DNA of 64,000 nt, from the NCBI RefSeq assembly GCF_043641665.1, contig NC_092203.1, positions 5,419,067-5,483,066 of the forward strand, read 5' to 3'. Positions 1 through 11,824 of the stretch are shown here, in pieces. How positions within the stretch are numbered: the first letter of the stretch is position 1; each line of letters starts with the position of its first letter. A program made the translations under genes and the position numbers. The notes below the pieces were generated by a model, which saw only the letters and a program-made list of their open reading frames with translations, had not been told where the DNA came from and made no database searches. Origin of the DNA: Enoplosus armatus (taxonomy: Eukaryota > Chordata > Actinopteri > Centrarchiformes > Enoplosidae).

Positions 1-1283
1 TATTTTGTTTGTCCCATTTTACATGCCAATCAGCAACATGTAATGGATTACAATTTAAACTTTCAAACCCTGCCAACACTTCTTTTGTCTTCTCAGACAG
101 GGTGAAGAGAGATACACCCACTCCTAGTGTATATTTGCATCTAAATCACATATATTTAGAATGCGGGTGAACCAAATCTAAGCAGTTTTTTTCTTGCTTC
201 TTTAAGGATGATAATTAACATATTTGTCTATTTCTCGTCTGCCAGAAGAAATGTAACATGGCAGCAAATCGCCTCCTCTACCTGGGCAGCTCCCAGATCC
301 TGACCGGAAGAAGACCTTTAAGAGCAAAAACAATACTGCAACACATTTTCCGTAAAATATGTTCAAAGGCAATGTAAAATAGGGGGAAATATAATAGAAT
401 GACACACAAACACACACAAAAGTACACACTCACTTAGGACAAGAGTCAACAAAAGCTGAGCGTGGGTGGAAGTGGTGAAGAGGAGGAAAAAAAGAGAGGA
501 GGAGGAGGTGGAGGCAGGTGATGAGGAAGAAAGGCTGCTCGACTGTTTTCAGATCAGGTTTGATGCCGGGGGCGTTTAGGCTGTGGCACATTACCTGACA
601 AGCAGGGAGAGTCTGCAGTATCAGATGAATGAATAGTTGACTTTATCATGCAAATGACCAAAGACGAATAAGTCAGAAAGTTGAGTGAGTCTACAGAATC
701 AACCCTGACAAAGTACTGTGTCAGACTGAGTGAGTGCATGCATTTATGTAGAAATGGACATTTCACATTGCTCTTGCGACATCTTAATCCCTAAATATTA
801 TCATTATGTATTATTTTGCATGTTTTAGTCCACTTACTAAGCATTTTGTAAACCATGTTACTGTGTTTTTTCCCTAAATGGATAAATGGTTGAAATAGTT
901 AGCTAAAGTACTGGATCATTTCTCTTTCCTCTGACTATATTTCCTATAATCCAGCTTCACTTGTCTTTGGCTTTACTGAGGATGATAGAAACTTTGGTTG
1001 TGATTTTTTCCATCTGCTATTAGATCATCAAGCTGTGCTGGAGGCACAGCATTACAGAAACCCCTCAAAATATCACCCTTTTGGTTCATAATGTCAAGAT
1101 TAGAGCTGTCAGTCTCCTCAATGGCTGTCTTAATTGTTTATAGTTATCCTAATTATTATGCTACCGTTAATCATATCTAATTAAAACAACTCAATTCTGG
1201 CTGCAGAAACAATTTTTCTAAGGATCATTCAAGAGTGCATTTAGCTGTCTTGCAAAGTCAACTCCACACTAGTCACGACTCAC

Positions 1284-1286
<3 letters not shown>
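1..1286. other. Non-coding stretch, no gene seen
   Basis: AT-leaning unique sequence with no convincing exon. The only structure is a purine-rich patch around 478-508 (GA-rich with an A7 run). Open frames here are short and lack splice context. Confidence 0.6.

Positions 1287-1340
<54 letters not shown>
1287..1340. repeat. (TG)27 microsatellite
   Basis: Uninterrupted TG dinucleotide repeat of 54 bp. Expected to be length-polymorphic. Confidence 0.98.
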
Positions 1341-1343
<3 letters not shown>

Positions 1344-2446
1344 GCTCTGCAAAACTCCTATTGAGCTACCCACACCTGTATGTGTGTGTATGAGAGAGAG
1401 TGAAAACAGTCAGACAGTGTTTGGAAGACGGGAGGAATAGAACATAATTTGCCGTTGCTTTGACTCAACCGAGCAAGAGAGAGAAATAAAAGGATATGAT
1501 GATAATAAAGATAGAGAGAGAGAAACAGGGAGACGGGAGAAAAGAGCAAATGATAGCCAAACCTGTGAAGAGATCAGCACTGCTATGAATAAACATGAAC
1601 AGCTCAGCCCACGCCGATCTCTCCTCTTTACCTCTCTTAAATACACATAAACATATCAGTACACACACTCAATCTTTTCTCTCTCACATTCTCAAACGGA
1701 CTAACATGCACACACCGCACTGCTCCTTCTCTCAAACTTTGCATTCAGTTTGTCTTTGCTTCACTTTCAGATTCAAACACACATGCACACAACCACATGC
1801 GAACACAATGGCTGTGAGGTTTTGAACATTATACTGTTGAATGCTGACATCCTGTATCCATCGGTTTCAGTCCATGTTCCCAAGATTATTCTAAAATCTA
1901 AGCCAAAGAAAAAAATCAATACGGTGTTCAGGCCAGTATTGAATTTCTGGTTTTCTAACTTTATCTAACTTCGGGGTCATGACACGTGCTGCTTCCCCTT
2001 TGTTGAGTATCAAGGTCGACAGTGAGGAGTTTGGCTTTCAAGATTTAAATAAACACACGCACACTCATGTGCGCACACTTTTAAAAAGTAGGATCTTCTC
2101 CCCATCAAGCGCTGCTGTTGCCACGGCAACGGCTGGAGAGCAGTCATAGGTGGGTGGCGATGCCCGGCAGCAATCCGTCTGGAGGGCTCTCATTGGCCTC
2201 TCCACGGTTTCCCACAATCCATTGCTGCGTTGCTGCTACAACCCCCCCCCCACCGCCCTACCGATCCCTCTCTGAATGTGACCCTATGAGGAGGTTGGTG
2301 AGGAGGTCAAAGAGGGGGTGCAGGCGTGTGTGTGTGAAGAACATAATAGGAATGTTTTGGTTAAATTTATAGGCTGAGATGAGGCAATGCAACTCATTTC
2401 ACAAGAAGTAATAATGTCACTATCCCCAGTTTGTCTCCCTGTGCTT
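1341..2446. other. Non-coding stretch with GA-rich segment
   Basis: GA-rich, low-complexity sequence at about 1390-1540, then AT-rich unique sequence. A C10 run lies at 2242-2251. The open frames on both strands are low-complexity translations. No gene is seen. Confidence 0.6.
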
Positions 2447-2466
2447 CTTCTCTCTCTCTCTCTCCC

Positions 2467-2511
<45 letters not shown>
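2447..2511. repeat. Compound (CT)n-(TG)22 microsatellite
   Basis: A CT-rich run (2447-2466) is followed directly by 44 bp of uninterrupted TG (2468-2511). Frames through it give poly-Cys/Val or poly-Thr/His and are artefacts. It sits just upstream of the probable LTR and may have expanded next to the element's 5' end. Confidence 0.97.
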
Positions 2512-2513
<2 letters not shown>

Positions 2514-2646
2514 TCTCCCCCTGTCTGTCTTGGAGAGTTGCCACCGAGCGGAGACAAGGAGGTTACTCCAGTTCACCTGTCCACACACCTGCGCCAATCA
2601 CACACCTGCTTCAGATCAGCCAATCAAGCCAGCTACACCTCTCCAG

Positions 2647-2654
2647 TATAAAAG
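2647..2654 (+). promoter_or_regulatory. TATA box of the putative LTR
   Basis: TATAAAAG octamer inside the LTR-like unit, with CCAATCA motifs about 25-55 bp upstream. It would be the U3 promoter of the element rather than a host gene promoter. No downstream host coding sequence was seen. Confidence 0.4.
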
Positions 2655-2828
2655 ACCGGCTCAGCTCGCCACTCGTGGCTAGATTGTCCGTTACCTTACC
2701 GTGGTAATATGTGAGGCTCCTTGTGCTTAAGTTAACCTGCTTGTACTCTGTGATTTATGCCTGTTCTCTCTTCGTCTCCCAGACCCCGGTTCACCTGCAC
2801 CTGCCTGCCTGCTCCTCCTCGTCTCCGC

Positions 2829-3000
2829 TTCGTTCCTGTGGATCTCCGGCCCTGTCGGCTCTCTCCCCGGCCCTCGCCTGCTCCAACCACCACGGCATCC
2901 AGCCTCCTCCACGACCCCCCCCCCGGAACCCCCTCTCAGCTCGGCCTTCTCTCTGGCTCACGCCTGCTTCAGTTACCACGGCATCCAGCCTCCTCCACGA
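2829..3000 (+). repeat. Two-copy 86-bp tandem duplication in the LTR
   Basis: The 26-bp segment at 2889-2914 recurs without a mismatch at 2975-3000, offset 86 bp. The flanking CTCTC...CGCCTGCT(C/T)CA sequence is also shared but diverged. This is an internal duplication of the C-rich part of the LTR. Confidence 0.85.
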
Positions 3001-3420
3001 ATCCCCTGGAACTCTCCCTCTTCTCCATTTAACAGTAAATCATTGTTTCAGAACTCTGAACCTGCTCTGCCTGTTTTCTTGTGTCTGCATTTTGGGGTCC
3101 AGCCACTTAGTGTGACAGGATGAGACAGGTAAAGTAAGTTCAGAAAGGAAATCTGTTGTAGCAAGAAGTGATAATTATGGAGAAAACTGTGTGGCAGGTT
3201 TTAAGGATGAGAGCTGAGGTGACCAGACTGAGGACACCAACTGTGAATCCAGAGAACAAAAACTTAAACACAGATCAAAAAAATGATGTGAGTGGTTGGA
3301 TTTCTGTGGGGTGAACAAGTTTCTGTACATATTTTAAACAATGTATAGTTGTATGTATGTATATACTATATGGATATATATGTGGCTGATGTGTTTCTCA
3401 ATATTTCCATCGAGCCATGT

Positions 3421-3560
3421 GTCAGTGGGTCCACCATTTTGGTCCCCTGACTTTTTCTCTAGCGCCACCCACAGGTCAAAATGTTCATTTATCAACACGA
3501 TAGATTGGCACAAAACGTCCTAACTTTTCCTCAGGCACCACCATGAGGTTTACATTTGTG
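3421..3560 (+). repeat. Diverged dispersed repeat, family A
   Basis: Contains TTTGGTCCCCTGAC-like sequence and CTAGCGCCACC (3459-3469), then a second GCACCACCATGAGGTTTACATTTGTG segment. I recognise this pair from an abundant percomorph interspersed repeat of no known coding capacity. Other copies lie at 7567-7616, 11660-12040, 18750-18950, 29297-29446 and 62600-62690. Confidence 0.6.
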
Positions 3561-6500
3561 TAATCTTTGTTGTTTTTTTTTTTTCCATGGAACTTAAAAA
3601 TCTCATGGTTTTCCTCAGCAGAGGAAGTTTGCTCCGTTGTCATGGAGATAGCTGAGGTGCTGACTCCTTGTGACTTGAAGGTTAGGGTTATATCTGTTTA
3701 AATAAAAGTTGTATAAAAAAAGTGCTGAACATTATAAGGTGAAACTATTTGATAGAACATTTGATAAAATCTCATTAGAAGAAGCTTCAGCTCAGCTAGT
3801 ATGCGGGCTTCATCATTTCTAACTAGTTTGCAGCCTTGAGGTTTTCAATTGAACTGAGCCATTTTATTTTAGTCAGTAGTGCAAGGGTGTCCACTTTCCC
3901 CAAAGTAATTTTGTTCACGGCTTGTTGGTGGGGAAAAAAAACCCCATGCCACAGGCAAAATATATGGCGGAGAAACACATGCTTTAGCTTATTGTGCTGT
4001 GCTTTTAAAGCCTGCATATTGTGTTTCTCAGGTGAAAATGCCAGGAAACAAATTCCAGGTTATACTTTATTCAGTAGAGTGTCTCGAGTGAATTCCTAGG
4101 TGAGCTGAGTGATATTTGCGCTGCTGAGTCGCTGCAAATACTGTGATCTCAAGCACTCCACAAGGTAAGGCTTGAAATGTGTTTGAGACGTTTTCTTGAA
4201 TGTATTTTCGTTCTGCCTGCTTTCCCACGGCGGGGTGGTCGACCGGTGTCCAGTTTCAGGTAGCTCGGCTGTTCCCAGAACGTGAGCGGGCAGGAGCGCT
4301 GGGAGCCATACCGGGACACTCCGGGATCAGTTAAATTCCCGGCATTCCTCACATAGTCCCTTTGAGGGGAAAGCAAATAGAGAGGGGTTTAACGGCCCCC
4401 CTCTCACACCTCCACACAAGCTGAGGAGGGGAAACGCAGTGTTGGTATCAGGGCTTATCACAAGATAACAGCAGTACCATGCAGGGCTGGGGTCAATTCC
4501 CTTTAATTCACTTACAGTAGTTTGGAGGTTGTTTTTCTTTGAGAAGGTTCACGCTTATAAACAGTGAAGTTTCTATTATCACGTGAAGTGCAGTGTAAGT
4601 TTGAATTGACTGAACTAAAAAGGATGGCGAGGCTGACATGTTGGCATTCTTTCTTCACCACATGTAAGGGTGGTTTAGTTGGTTGGAGAAAATATTGATT
4701 TGTTCCCAGGACGAGCGCAGTCCAACTTCAAACCATCCGTGGGCAAAATGCGTTGCCCTAATTCAACCAGTTATAGCTGCGACCTTGCAAGCACACTGCA
4801 GGCAACACAATAAAACCCACCAGGAGTCCATTCTTGTCCTATAGAGCTGAGTGACCAGGGAAACTCAGCTGATGTGTGGGTGGTCAGCGAGCTTGAGAAG
4901 AAAATTGTCACAGTCACTGGTGAAAAGTTCAATTTTTTGATGCCTTTTCTGTTCAAAGTCTCCAAATTCTCCACAGCTTTTCCTTGAAAGGACACATATG
5001 CCACCCGTTGGCCTAATGCAGCCCGCCCCTTTTTTTGTTGGTTCCATTTCCGTTTTTGTCTCTTAATGTCCCGATGCTGTGGCTAGATATAGTAAATACA
5101 AGTAAAAAGTCTCAGCCCTGATTGGTTCAAACAGCCTGCAGGCGGAGGTCATATGGCCTGACTCCATCACATCCACCACAGATGTCATATTAAAAGACAA
5201 TCTTTGGCGCAAAGTTACGTTCAGTATCTGCTGGTCTAAACTGCTGCTGCTGCTTTTGTGCTGCAACTGGAGCTCAGCCATTGGACGATACTGGTTGGGC
5301 ATGCTATCAGGTGCTTTGCATCAATGATACTGTGTGATTGTTATGTTTCAAATGAAGCTGGACTGTTATGTTTTGAAAAGCGAAGCAGCAGAATGTACAT
5401 GACTAACTTAAAGTGTTCAAAACAGTGTAGCTGTGGATGATTACAGAGATGCAATCAGAGCCTATTGTACTGCCCACAAGCAGTCAGAAGAGGAGGACTC
5501 ATCAGCTGTTAGTCACAATGGGATTGTGGGGTTGCTGACTAATAGGCTGTTTCAATGTAGAATTTAAAGTGGCTTGGTTTGGAAAACACACATTCTCTAA
5601 CAGACGATACCAGATTATTATACCATTTGACAAGTTTGAATAAAGGTAGTATTTACACCACCATCGTGTCCAAATCATGCGATATGATACAGGAGTGGTT
5701 GAACCGGACCAGTTCATTATTATTGACAGTTGCAAATCTAACTGTGCTTATTGTGCACTTGGATTGGATTTCCCATCATGCCCTCAAGCAGGTTGAGTTT
5801 CTATATCAACAAAGTCAACAGTCAAGGCAGATGAACAACCACCCAGTGACTTTGTTGTACTCAACGTGCATGTGTGTTGTGGGACATCCTGATGCCTCTG
5901 GTGGTAAAAGGAATGACGCTACTGTTCAACAATTTATGTGGACTGAATAGGAGCAGAGCACAGCTACCAGATTTACCGGAAAAAACCTCATCAACACCAA
6001 ATCCAACAAAAAAACACTTCATAGCACCGCCCACACTATTTGATTGACGAGTGATATCTGGGAAGTGCAATGCAAACACCCAGAAATTGATAAGCTCCGA
6101 GTGCCAGACAGAGCAAACACAGCAGATAAACAAAAGTGAGGGAACAGAAGGATTACCGCTTTAAAGGAGGGTTACACCAACAAGACTTTTAACCTGGATG
6201 GAATATGGGTCGATAAACTCCTGGCTGTCTAAGCTAAAAGGATCGTTTTTCATCCCAGATTTGCTTAAAGTAAAGGTTTGATTTTGAACTTGCTGAAAAA
6301 CTACCCACAATGCTGCACAAAGGAACACAATGGCATCATGCTTTCACGCCCGAGAGCTGCCCAGGAGTTCAGCGCCCTGCTGAGGGGCATTTCCATAATG
6401 GTGGGAGCTTTATTCATTCCCTTTCCCTGCCCAGTTTTTCCCAGCTGGGATTCTTACTGTCACATGATACACGTGACTGTACACAGGATGACTAGTGTGG

Positions 6501-6581
6501 CATTACGAATGTGCATGTAGAAGAATTCAGACACAACATCTGTGTGTGCGAATGTGTGTGCATGAAGATGCATACCACATT
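3561..6581. other. Non-coding stretch, no gene seen
   Basis: Unique, AT-leaning sequence. Open frames up to 123 codons (5579-5950) have no splice context and no family resemblance. A short CTG run lies near 5244. I see nothing else. Confidence 0.55.
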
Positions 6582-6606
6582 CACACACACACACACACAC
6601 ACACAC
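6582..6606. repeat. (CA)n microsatellite
   Basis: Uninterrupted CA repeat of 25 bp. Confidence 0.95.
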
Positions 6607-7566
6607 CGCATACCAATTACAAATCAGATTGCAGCAGAGACACAGAACTGCTCAGCACATTCATCTGAAAGCACAGTGTAACTTTTCTGCAATATGTTCA
6701 TTTTGTTTGTGTTTAAGACTTTGACATTTCTGAGACGAGCGAGATGGAAAGTTACCAGAAAGAGTTTAGCAAATACTCCAAGAACCTCCAGATAAACCAG
6801 ATTAATCATCACATATATTATGTAGACTTTTTTGGAAAGGTTTAAAGAGAGCTTGGTCCTTACTTTTCTCTGTTCTCTTCCCCCCCCTAGTGTAGAGTTC
6901 AACAAATTACAGCAGCTTGTAATGCCTCTGCCAAGGTTGTTACTGTGCAGTTTAAAGCCTGCAGCACAGCACTCAGGCTGAGAGCAAACACGATGTGCAA
7001 ATAATTAGAAGTGTTTGCTTTGCTTGGAAAGGAGTTTGCCAAAGAGAGGAAAGTGTGCTTAAGCATTCAGGCAATCTCAGATATTCATATAAAAAGGTAT
7101 GTCACACTACTTTTATCGCATCTGGAAGTTGTCAGAATGCACTGAACGTCGCCCGACTACTGGTTCAAGATAAAATAAGTTGAAAGCTAATACTTGAAAA
7201 CAGGATTCGATCCAGGTCTGGTGGATTGCAGACTGACAAACACATATTATCTGAAACTAGAGCTGTGATTTAACACTCATGCAGGCTCATGACTCATGGT
7301 CTGCCTCCCTCTAGTGTCAGTAGAGCAAATGGAAGGAGAGAATTGCACAAAGCTGCATTTTTTAAAAAGATAAATGGGTTGATGAAACACACATCTGTAT
7401 ATTTATTCATTCACTCTTTCATTTGCCAAATGAAAAAAAACATCATCATATTTTGTCTTGTGGTACATAGCCCTGCAGAGAGTTTTGGTTTCATTCGTCC
7501 AGGTTTTGAGATGACAATGGTAAATGAATTGTAACACAATGCATTTTGGAAAGCCCATCTTATTTT

Positions 7567-7616
7567 AGCGTGTTAGCATGCTAACATCGACTAAGCACAT
7601 TCCTATCAGCCTCAGG
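7567..7616 (+). repeat. Fragment of dispersed repeat family A
   Basis: Carries the 14-bp palindrome GTTAGCATGCTAAC (7572-7585) followed by GCACATTCCTATCAGCCTCAG. Both are hallmark blocks of the same percomorph repeat as 3421-3560, from a more distal part of the element. Confidence 0.6.
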
Positions 7617-8010
7617 TGAGATGTTTTGGTCTCACAAAGGTTTCACAATTCTCACTGTCAACAGTTCTCATTGGAACTACTTTTTACAGAATAAATAGTC
7701 TGCAGACAACGTGTCGAATATCAGGGACACTGTTCATTTCTCAATGCTGTGAGCACTACAAACTAAAGTACTCTCACTTCCATTGTATCGGGAAGGAGGC
7801 AGATATCTCACAGATCCCAAAACCTGGGAAAATAAAACCAAAACCATTTGAATGGCTACATGCTGCTACAGCCAAGTGAGAAAATGTGTTTTTTTTTCTT
7901 AATTTGGCTGAACCAACACTTTAAGGATGATCACGGTCATAGGGTTGTTGGAGCATTTAAACTCATGTCCTGTAAAATGTACTGTGTGTTGAAGGGATTT
8001 CTGTCCACTG

Positions 8011-8028
8011 CCACTGGAGGGCAGTATA
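8011..8028 (+). promoter_or_regulatory. Weak CTCF-like motif
   Basis: CCACTGGAGGGCAGTATA resembles the vertebrate CTCF core (CCACTAGGGGGCAG) with two differences. This is a sequence match only. Confidence 0.25.
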
Positions 8029-8036
8029 CATCTTTG

Positions 8037-8040
<4 letters not shown>

Positions 8041-8076
<36 letters not shown>

Positions 8077-8103
8077 GTCACTCTTCATAATGAGCTCCTG
8101 CTC

Positions 8104-8134
<31 letters not shown>
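8041..8134. repeat. (CT)15 and (CA)14 microsatellite pair
   Basis: A 30-bp CT run (8041-8070) and a 29-bp CA run (8106-8134) are separated by 35 bp. Confidence 0.97.
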
Positions 8135-8136
<2 letters not shown>

Positions 8137-8898
8137 ATAATCACTCGATAGGCTCCTTTCTGGAACAAACTCCTTGCAGATACCTCCCAAACACAAACCA
8201 GCAGTGAAGGTAAAAAACGAAGACACTCTCCACAACAGCAAACCTCATCCACATGGGCCTGGCTATACTTTGCATATTGGGCCACTTCAGTCAGGTGCAG
8301 TAATGAAGATACTGAGTTCTGTTATGTTTTTGTGGTAACCATAGGTCATACTCTGTGCTTTGTTACTGTGAATGTCATCGTATTCTCATTTTTCTACAAG
8401 CCACAAGATGCACCGCAGTCATTTTAATTCACACCAGGCATATGTCCATCAGCCAGGAGGATTTGCAAAAGCCTCGCTGCCGAGACTTTCTCCAGCGTTG
8501 ATGCTAATAGAGACTGATGTTACTGGGATGTTTAGTTCCTTGTCTCCCCTTTAATTGCCTTTCTCAGATGTCAGAGTGGCATCTTTATGAGTGATGATTA
8601 ACAAGACCAAAGCAACTGGCGAGTCAGCATCTGATTTTATCAGTGCGAGCGCAGCGAAAGACTAAAAGGGCCACAGCTAATCCTCGTCCTGGTACAGTAC
8701 ATTTAATTTCACTGTGATTTGCTGTGTTTCTGGACTAGACAGGATGTTCTTGAGGGGAAGATTTTATTAACTGGTGTCATGGTTTCATGCGTCAAGCTGC
8801 TGATGCCTCCAAGCAGAGATTGAAAATTTAAGATATTTCTTTAGCTGTAACTGTGTTTACGTATTTTATTTTGCCTAACAGCACGTTCTTATTTACAG
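8135..8898. other. Non-coding stretch before a candidate exon
   Basis: No open frame of note. The stretch about 8470-8690 is unique, moderately GC and free of simple repeats. It would be a reasonable place to test for conserved non-coding sequence, but conservation cannot be judged from one genome. Confidence 0.5.
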
Positions 8899-8998
8899 GA
8901 ACAGCCTGGGGGAGAAGCCGCAGGGAGGGTCACACACATACACCAACATTAACACCTGGGGGCTGCCCAGTCCAACCACAGTCTCATCCAGTCATCCA
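8899..8998 (+). CDS. Candidate internal exon, product unknown
   Basis: A 100-nt segment with canonical exon signals. The upstream side has a branch-point-like CTAAC (8875-8879), a T-rich tract and TTTACAG. The downstream side has the donor CCA|GTGAGT (GT at 8999-9000). Only the frame starting at 8900 is open throughout. It encodes a polar peptide containing SLGEKPQGG and TYTNINTWGLPSP. If the donor is skipped, the frame runs on to TAA at 9155-9157, giving 85 codons and a short Ala run. The segment is more GC-rich than its flanks. I do not recognise the protein. Chance pseudo-exons of this kind are common in vertebrate introns. Confidence 0.25.
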
Positions 8999-9157
8999 GT
9001 GAGTAGCTCCACTGGGGCAGCCAGGGGTTCGGCGTTAGTCTCAGGGCAACTGCACAGGAGACTCTTTTTATTTCCACTCTTTGCCCAAGTGTTTGAACAA
9101 GTCCATCTCTCTGACCACGAGGCTGCTGCTGCTGCCGCCTCAACAGCGATGCATTAA

Positions 9158-10126
9158 GAATGTATCCAGAGAGAGGAGTCATTCAGCGTCACATTTTGTC
9201 ATAGTTTGTTGTTTTTCCTCAAAATGGCATTAAAAAAGTTTTGACTCTGGACAAACTCTTACACTGTTGCTTAAAGACATTTGGACTGCAAAGAGCCTTT
9301 GACCAAAGTCAGAGACTTGTTTCATTATATTCTTCTCCAAGATTAACAATTCTAGTGGGTTGAAAGGTTCCTTCCGGGAGACCCAGAACTGCCCTGAGTA
9401 AACCAATGGTAGGGAAAATATAAAAAGTCCCGGGAAGTTATGATAGTCTCAGAAAAGTGTCTTAATGTGGCAAACCCCACCCATCTGCCACTCAAAACAG
9501 ATTAAAACAAACACTAAGATTTTTGTGCAGTTACTATTTCACCCAGGCCTGGTGAAGCACAGACCACACAGCCCAGCCATGGTGACAGTTTGTGGCCAGT
9601 TAGCGTCCCAGGACAATCCAATAACCCTCCTATAAAAGTCCCCCATGAAAATGGGCGACCCAGGCGAGAGCTGCAGCGCTGTAGGCCTCCAACCTCAACT
9701 TGACTGCTGCAGGGGGAAACGCTGCAAACCCACAATCATAAAAGTCAAGCTTCTCATATAATGTGACAGACTGAATGTAAACAAAGCAACGATGACACAT
9801 GTTTTCATCAGAAAGGCGCTGGCTCCAGATCCAGAGGATTTGGCCTTTATTGTGAAAGAAAAGTTGGTGTGAATGTTGGATTGTTCATTTTGGATTGCTA
9901 CAAAAATTGTTGGACACAGTCGCCCCTCAGTTCCGACGTTGGAAAGGTGTGGGCTCGACTCTCCGTCAAGTACTTTGGTTGAAGCGTGCTGATGCCTTAA
10001 GACCAGCATAGACGGGCTACCAGCTGACAAGCTACGTCCAATCATATTCCTTCCTTGCGTAAATGTCTAATGTGTGTGTTTATACATGAATCTGCCTCCA
10101 TTTATTTCCGTGCAGTAATACTTGTG

Positions 10127-10128
<2 letters not shown>
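9158..10128. other. Non-coding stretch, no gene seen
   Basis: Unique sequence. A CTATAAAAG motif near 9631 has no associated promoter context or downstream exon. The minus-strand open frames (73 and 116 codons) look spurious. Confidence 0.55.

Positions 10129-10160
<32 letters not shown>
10129..10160. repeat. (TG)16 microsatellite
   Basis: Uninterrupted TG repeat of 32 bp. Confidence 0.97.
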
Positions 10161-10162
<2 letters not shown>

Positions 10163-10305
10163 ATCAGGGGGTCATGTGAGCCCATCTCATTGTTTTGGGC
10201 TCACAGGCTCAAACAGCTGTAGATTGTTAAGAGTCAGCCTTGCATTATAGCGGAGCCATGGGAGGAGAGAGTGGGGGGAGGTGAGGGGTCGCTAGGATGC
10301 CGACA

Positions 10306-10330
10306 GTGTGTGTGTGTGTGTGTGTGTGTG
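10306..10330. repeat. (GT)n microsatellite
   Basis: GT repeat of 25 bp downstream of a GGGAGG-rich segment. Confidence 0.95.
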
Positions 10331-10431
10331 CGTGGGTTGGTAGGGTCTCATAAACCCAGTACTTGGCCTACTTTCAGCAGAGCACCAGTAAAAACAATAG
10401 CTGCTTCCTAATCATGCTGTAGTGGTGCTCA

Positions 10432-10439
10432 GCACACAC

Positions 10440-10471
<32 letters not shown>
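10432..10471. repeat. (CA)n microsatellite with one interruption
   Basis: CA repeat of about 40 bp with a single CG interruption near its start. It is the third dinucleotide tract within 350 bp. Confidence 0.95.
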
Positions 10472-11659
10472 TCTTACCTCTTTGGTCCATTATCACCTCG
10501 GTCCCTGCGGCATTCCTGTCAGGCCTGATGAATCTTCTCCTGGGGACACCAAAACCTCAATACATTTTTACATGTTCCGGCTGTGTCTAATTGCTGGGAT
10601 ATGGTTAATCTCACACAGATATACTGCCTGGACACCATTTTTCATCTACACTTATCATTTTTAATCTTTTACAGGGACAGATATAGCTCAACCAGACAGG
10701 CTGGGGAAAAGATTTTGAAGTTTGTCAAACAGAAATAAATCACAACGTATCTCCATTAGATTTGTTGAGTGCCTAACTGAAAGAGGGTTAGTTTTTGTGG
10801 CGAGATAATGAGAGGACGAGGAAGCGTGCGAATGTGTCTGGAGCTGTTTGTGTGCAAGACCCAGAGAAGTTCAAATCAACCGAAGTAAAATGTCTTCTAT
10901 CACTTTCAGTTTTGCTACAGCCATCTGTTACTCCAACCAGCTTGAAACAAAAATAGAGAGATTTGTCTCTGCGGCGGAGGGGTTTCTTTTCAAGGGAGGA
11001 GAGGACCAGCAAATGTTTGCTTTGACATTTGCTGGCAGAAACAGTCAGGATGTGATGTTCTGTTCTCTGCAGCAGCGAACTGGGTCAGATCGACTTGTCC
11101 TGTTCATTTTCTACACCCCTTGAAGGAACACTTGATGCGGAAAGAGATAAAGTCGAACCATACAGTCTACAGTTACAGATCAGCTTAGGCAGTTTAATTG
11201 GTGTGAACAATACACCCAATCTTTCTTCCCTCCTCCTCTCTGTCTGTCTGTTCACCTTTCTTTGCATGGCTATCTTTTTGTCAGGCTTCTTAGGCCTCTT
11301 TATGTAGACTATACACAGGAATGATCCGGTAACACAATAACTGAGACAAAGGATTTAAGATACAAAGGCTGTAGCTTTTATTTTCTCGCTGCTGTAGACG
11401 TGTTCTATCCTTCTAGAGTTTTTTGTCATTTAATTAATAATCACAGTGATTTCTTTCACGTTAATTGTTGTGTATTTTCTCTCTGGTAGGACAGCAATGT
11501 TGGTTGGTTGGTCACTCCAACAATCTGGGAGCAGGACGGCCATGAAAGTTCTGTGGATATTATCGAACTCCAGACCTTTTGTCTACTTTGCAGATGAAGA
11601 TATCCCATCATGTAATAGTCAGATTGCCATGACAGAGTATATTAATGTTGCCAAGGGGT
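10472..11659. other. Non-coding stretch, no gene seen
   Basis: Unique sequence. Frames of 74-91 codons on opposite strands overlap at 10788-11123 and neither has splice context. TTGGTTGGTTGGTC at about 11501 may be the diverged start of the family A repeat that follows. Confidence 0.5.
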
Positions 11660-11815
11660 CCATCCATTGGATGAATGGCAACTAATAAATTTACATAAAT
11701 TCATGGTCCCCAGAGAACAAATCCTACTAACTTTGGTGATCCCCTGACTTTTCCTCTAGCGCCACCATGGTTGATATTTTAATTTTTCCGTCAAATGCCT
11801 CGTCTCCTATTAAAT
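11660..11815 (+). repeat. Family A repeat, 5' part, interrupted
   Basis: Contains TTCATGGTCCCCAGAG, ACTTTGGTGATCCCCTGACTT (11730-11750) and CTCTAGCGCCACCATGG, in the order I recall for the percomorph dispersed element. It is followed by an LTR-derived insert, and the element appears to resume at 12010. Confidence 0.65.
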
Positions 11816-11824
11816 GGGCTGACA

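Larger units (their letters stand above)
2535..3117 (+). mobile_element. Probable solo LTR, Gypsy-like
   Basis: The 3' end has the form I associate with fish Gypsy-type LTRs: a CTGCATTTTGGGGTCC-like motif followed by a terminus in ...GTGACA at 3117. A TATA box (TATAAAAG, 2647-2654) sits in a CACACCTG/CCAATCA-rich context, as expected for an LTR U3 promoter. The interior is C-rich with an 86-bp tandem duplication. No gag/pol reading frame adjoins it, so a solo LTR is the simplest reading. The 5' boundary is uncertain because a microsatellite abuts it, and I found no clear target-site duplication. A related end occurs in reverse at 11825-12009 and a similar layout at 43355-43677. The family is assigned from memory. 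Confidence 0.5.
6607..8040. other. Non-coding stretch with family A fragment
   Basis: Unique sequence except for a repeat fragment at 7567-7616 and a CTCF-like motif at 8011-8028. No gene seen. Confidence 0.55.

Noticed and set aside
7200..7230. GGATTCGATCC as a tRNA B-box
   Set aside because: No matching A-box, acceptor stem or anticodon arm could be placed around it.
9626..9640. CTATAAAAG as a gene promoter
   Set aside because: Isolated TATA-like motif without CpG, initiator or downstream exon.
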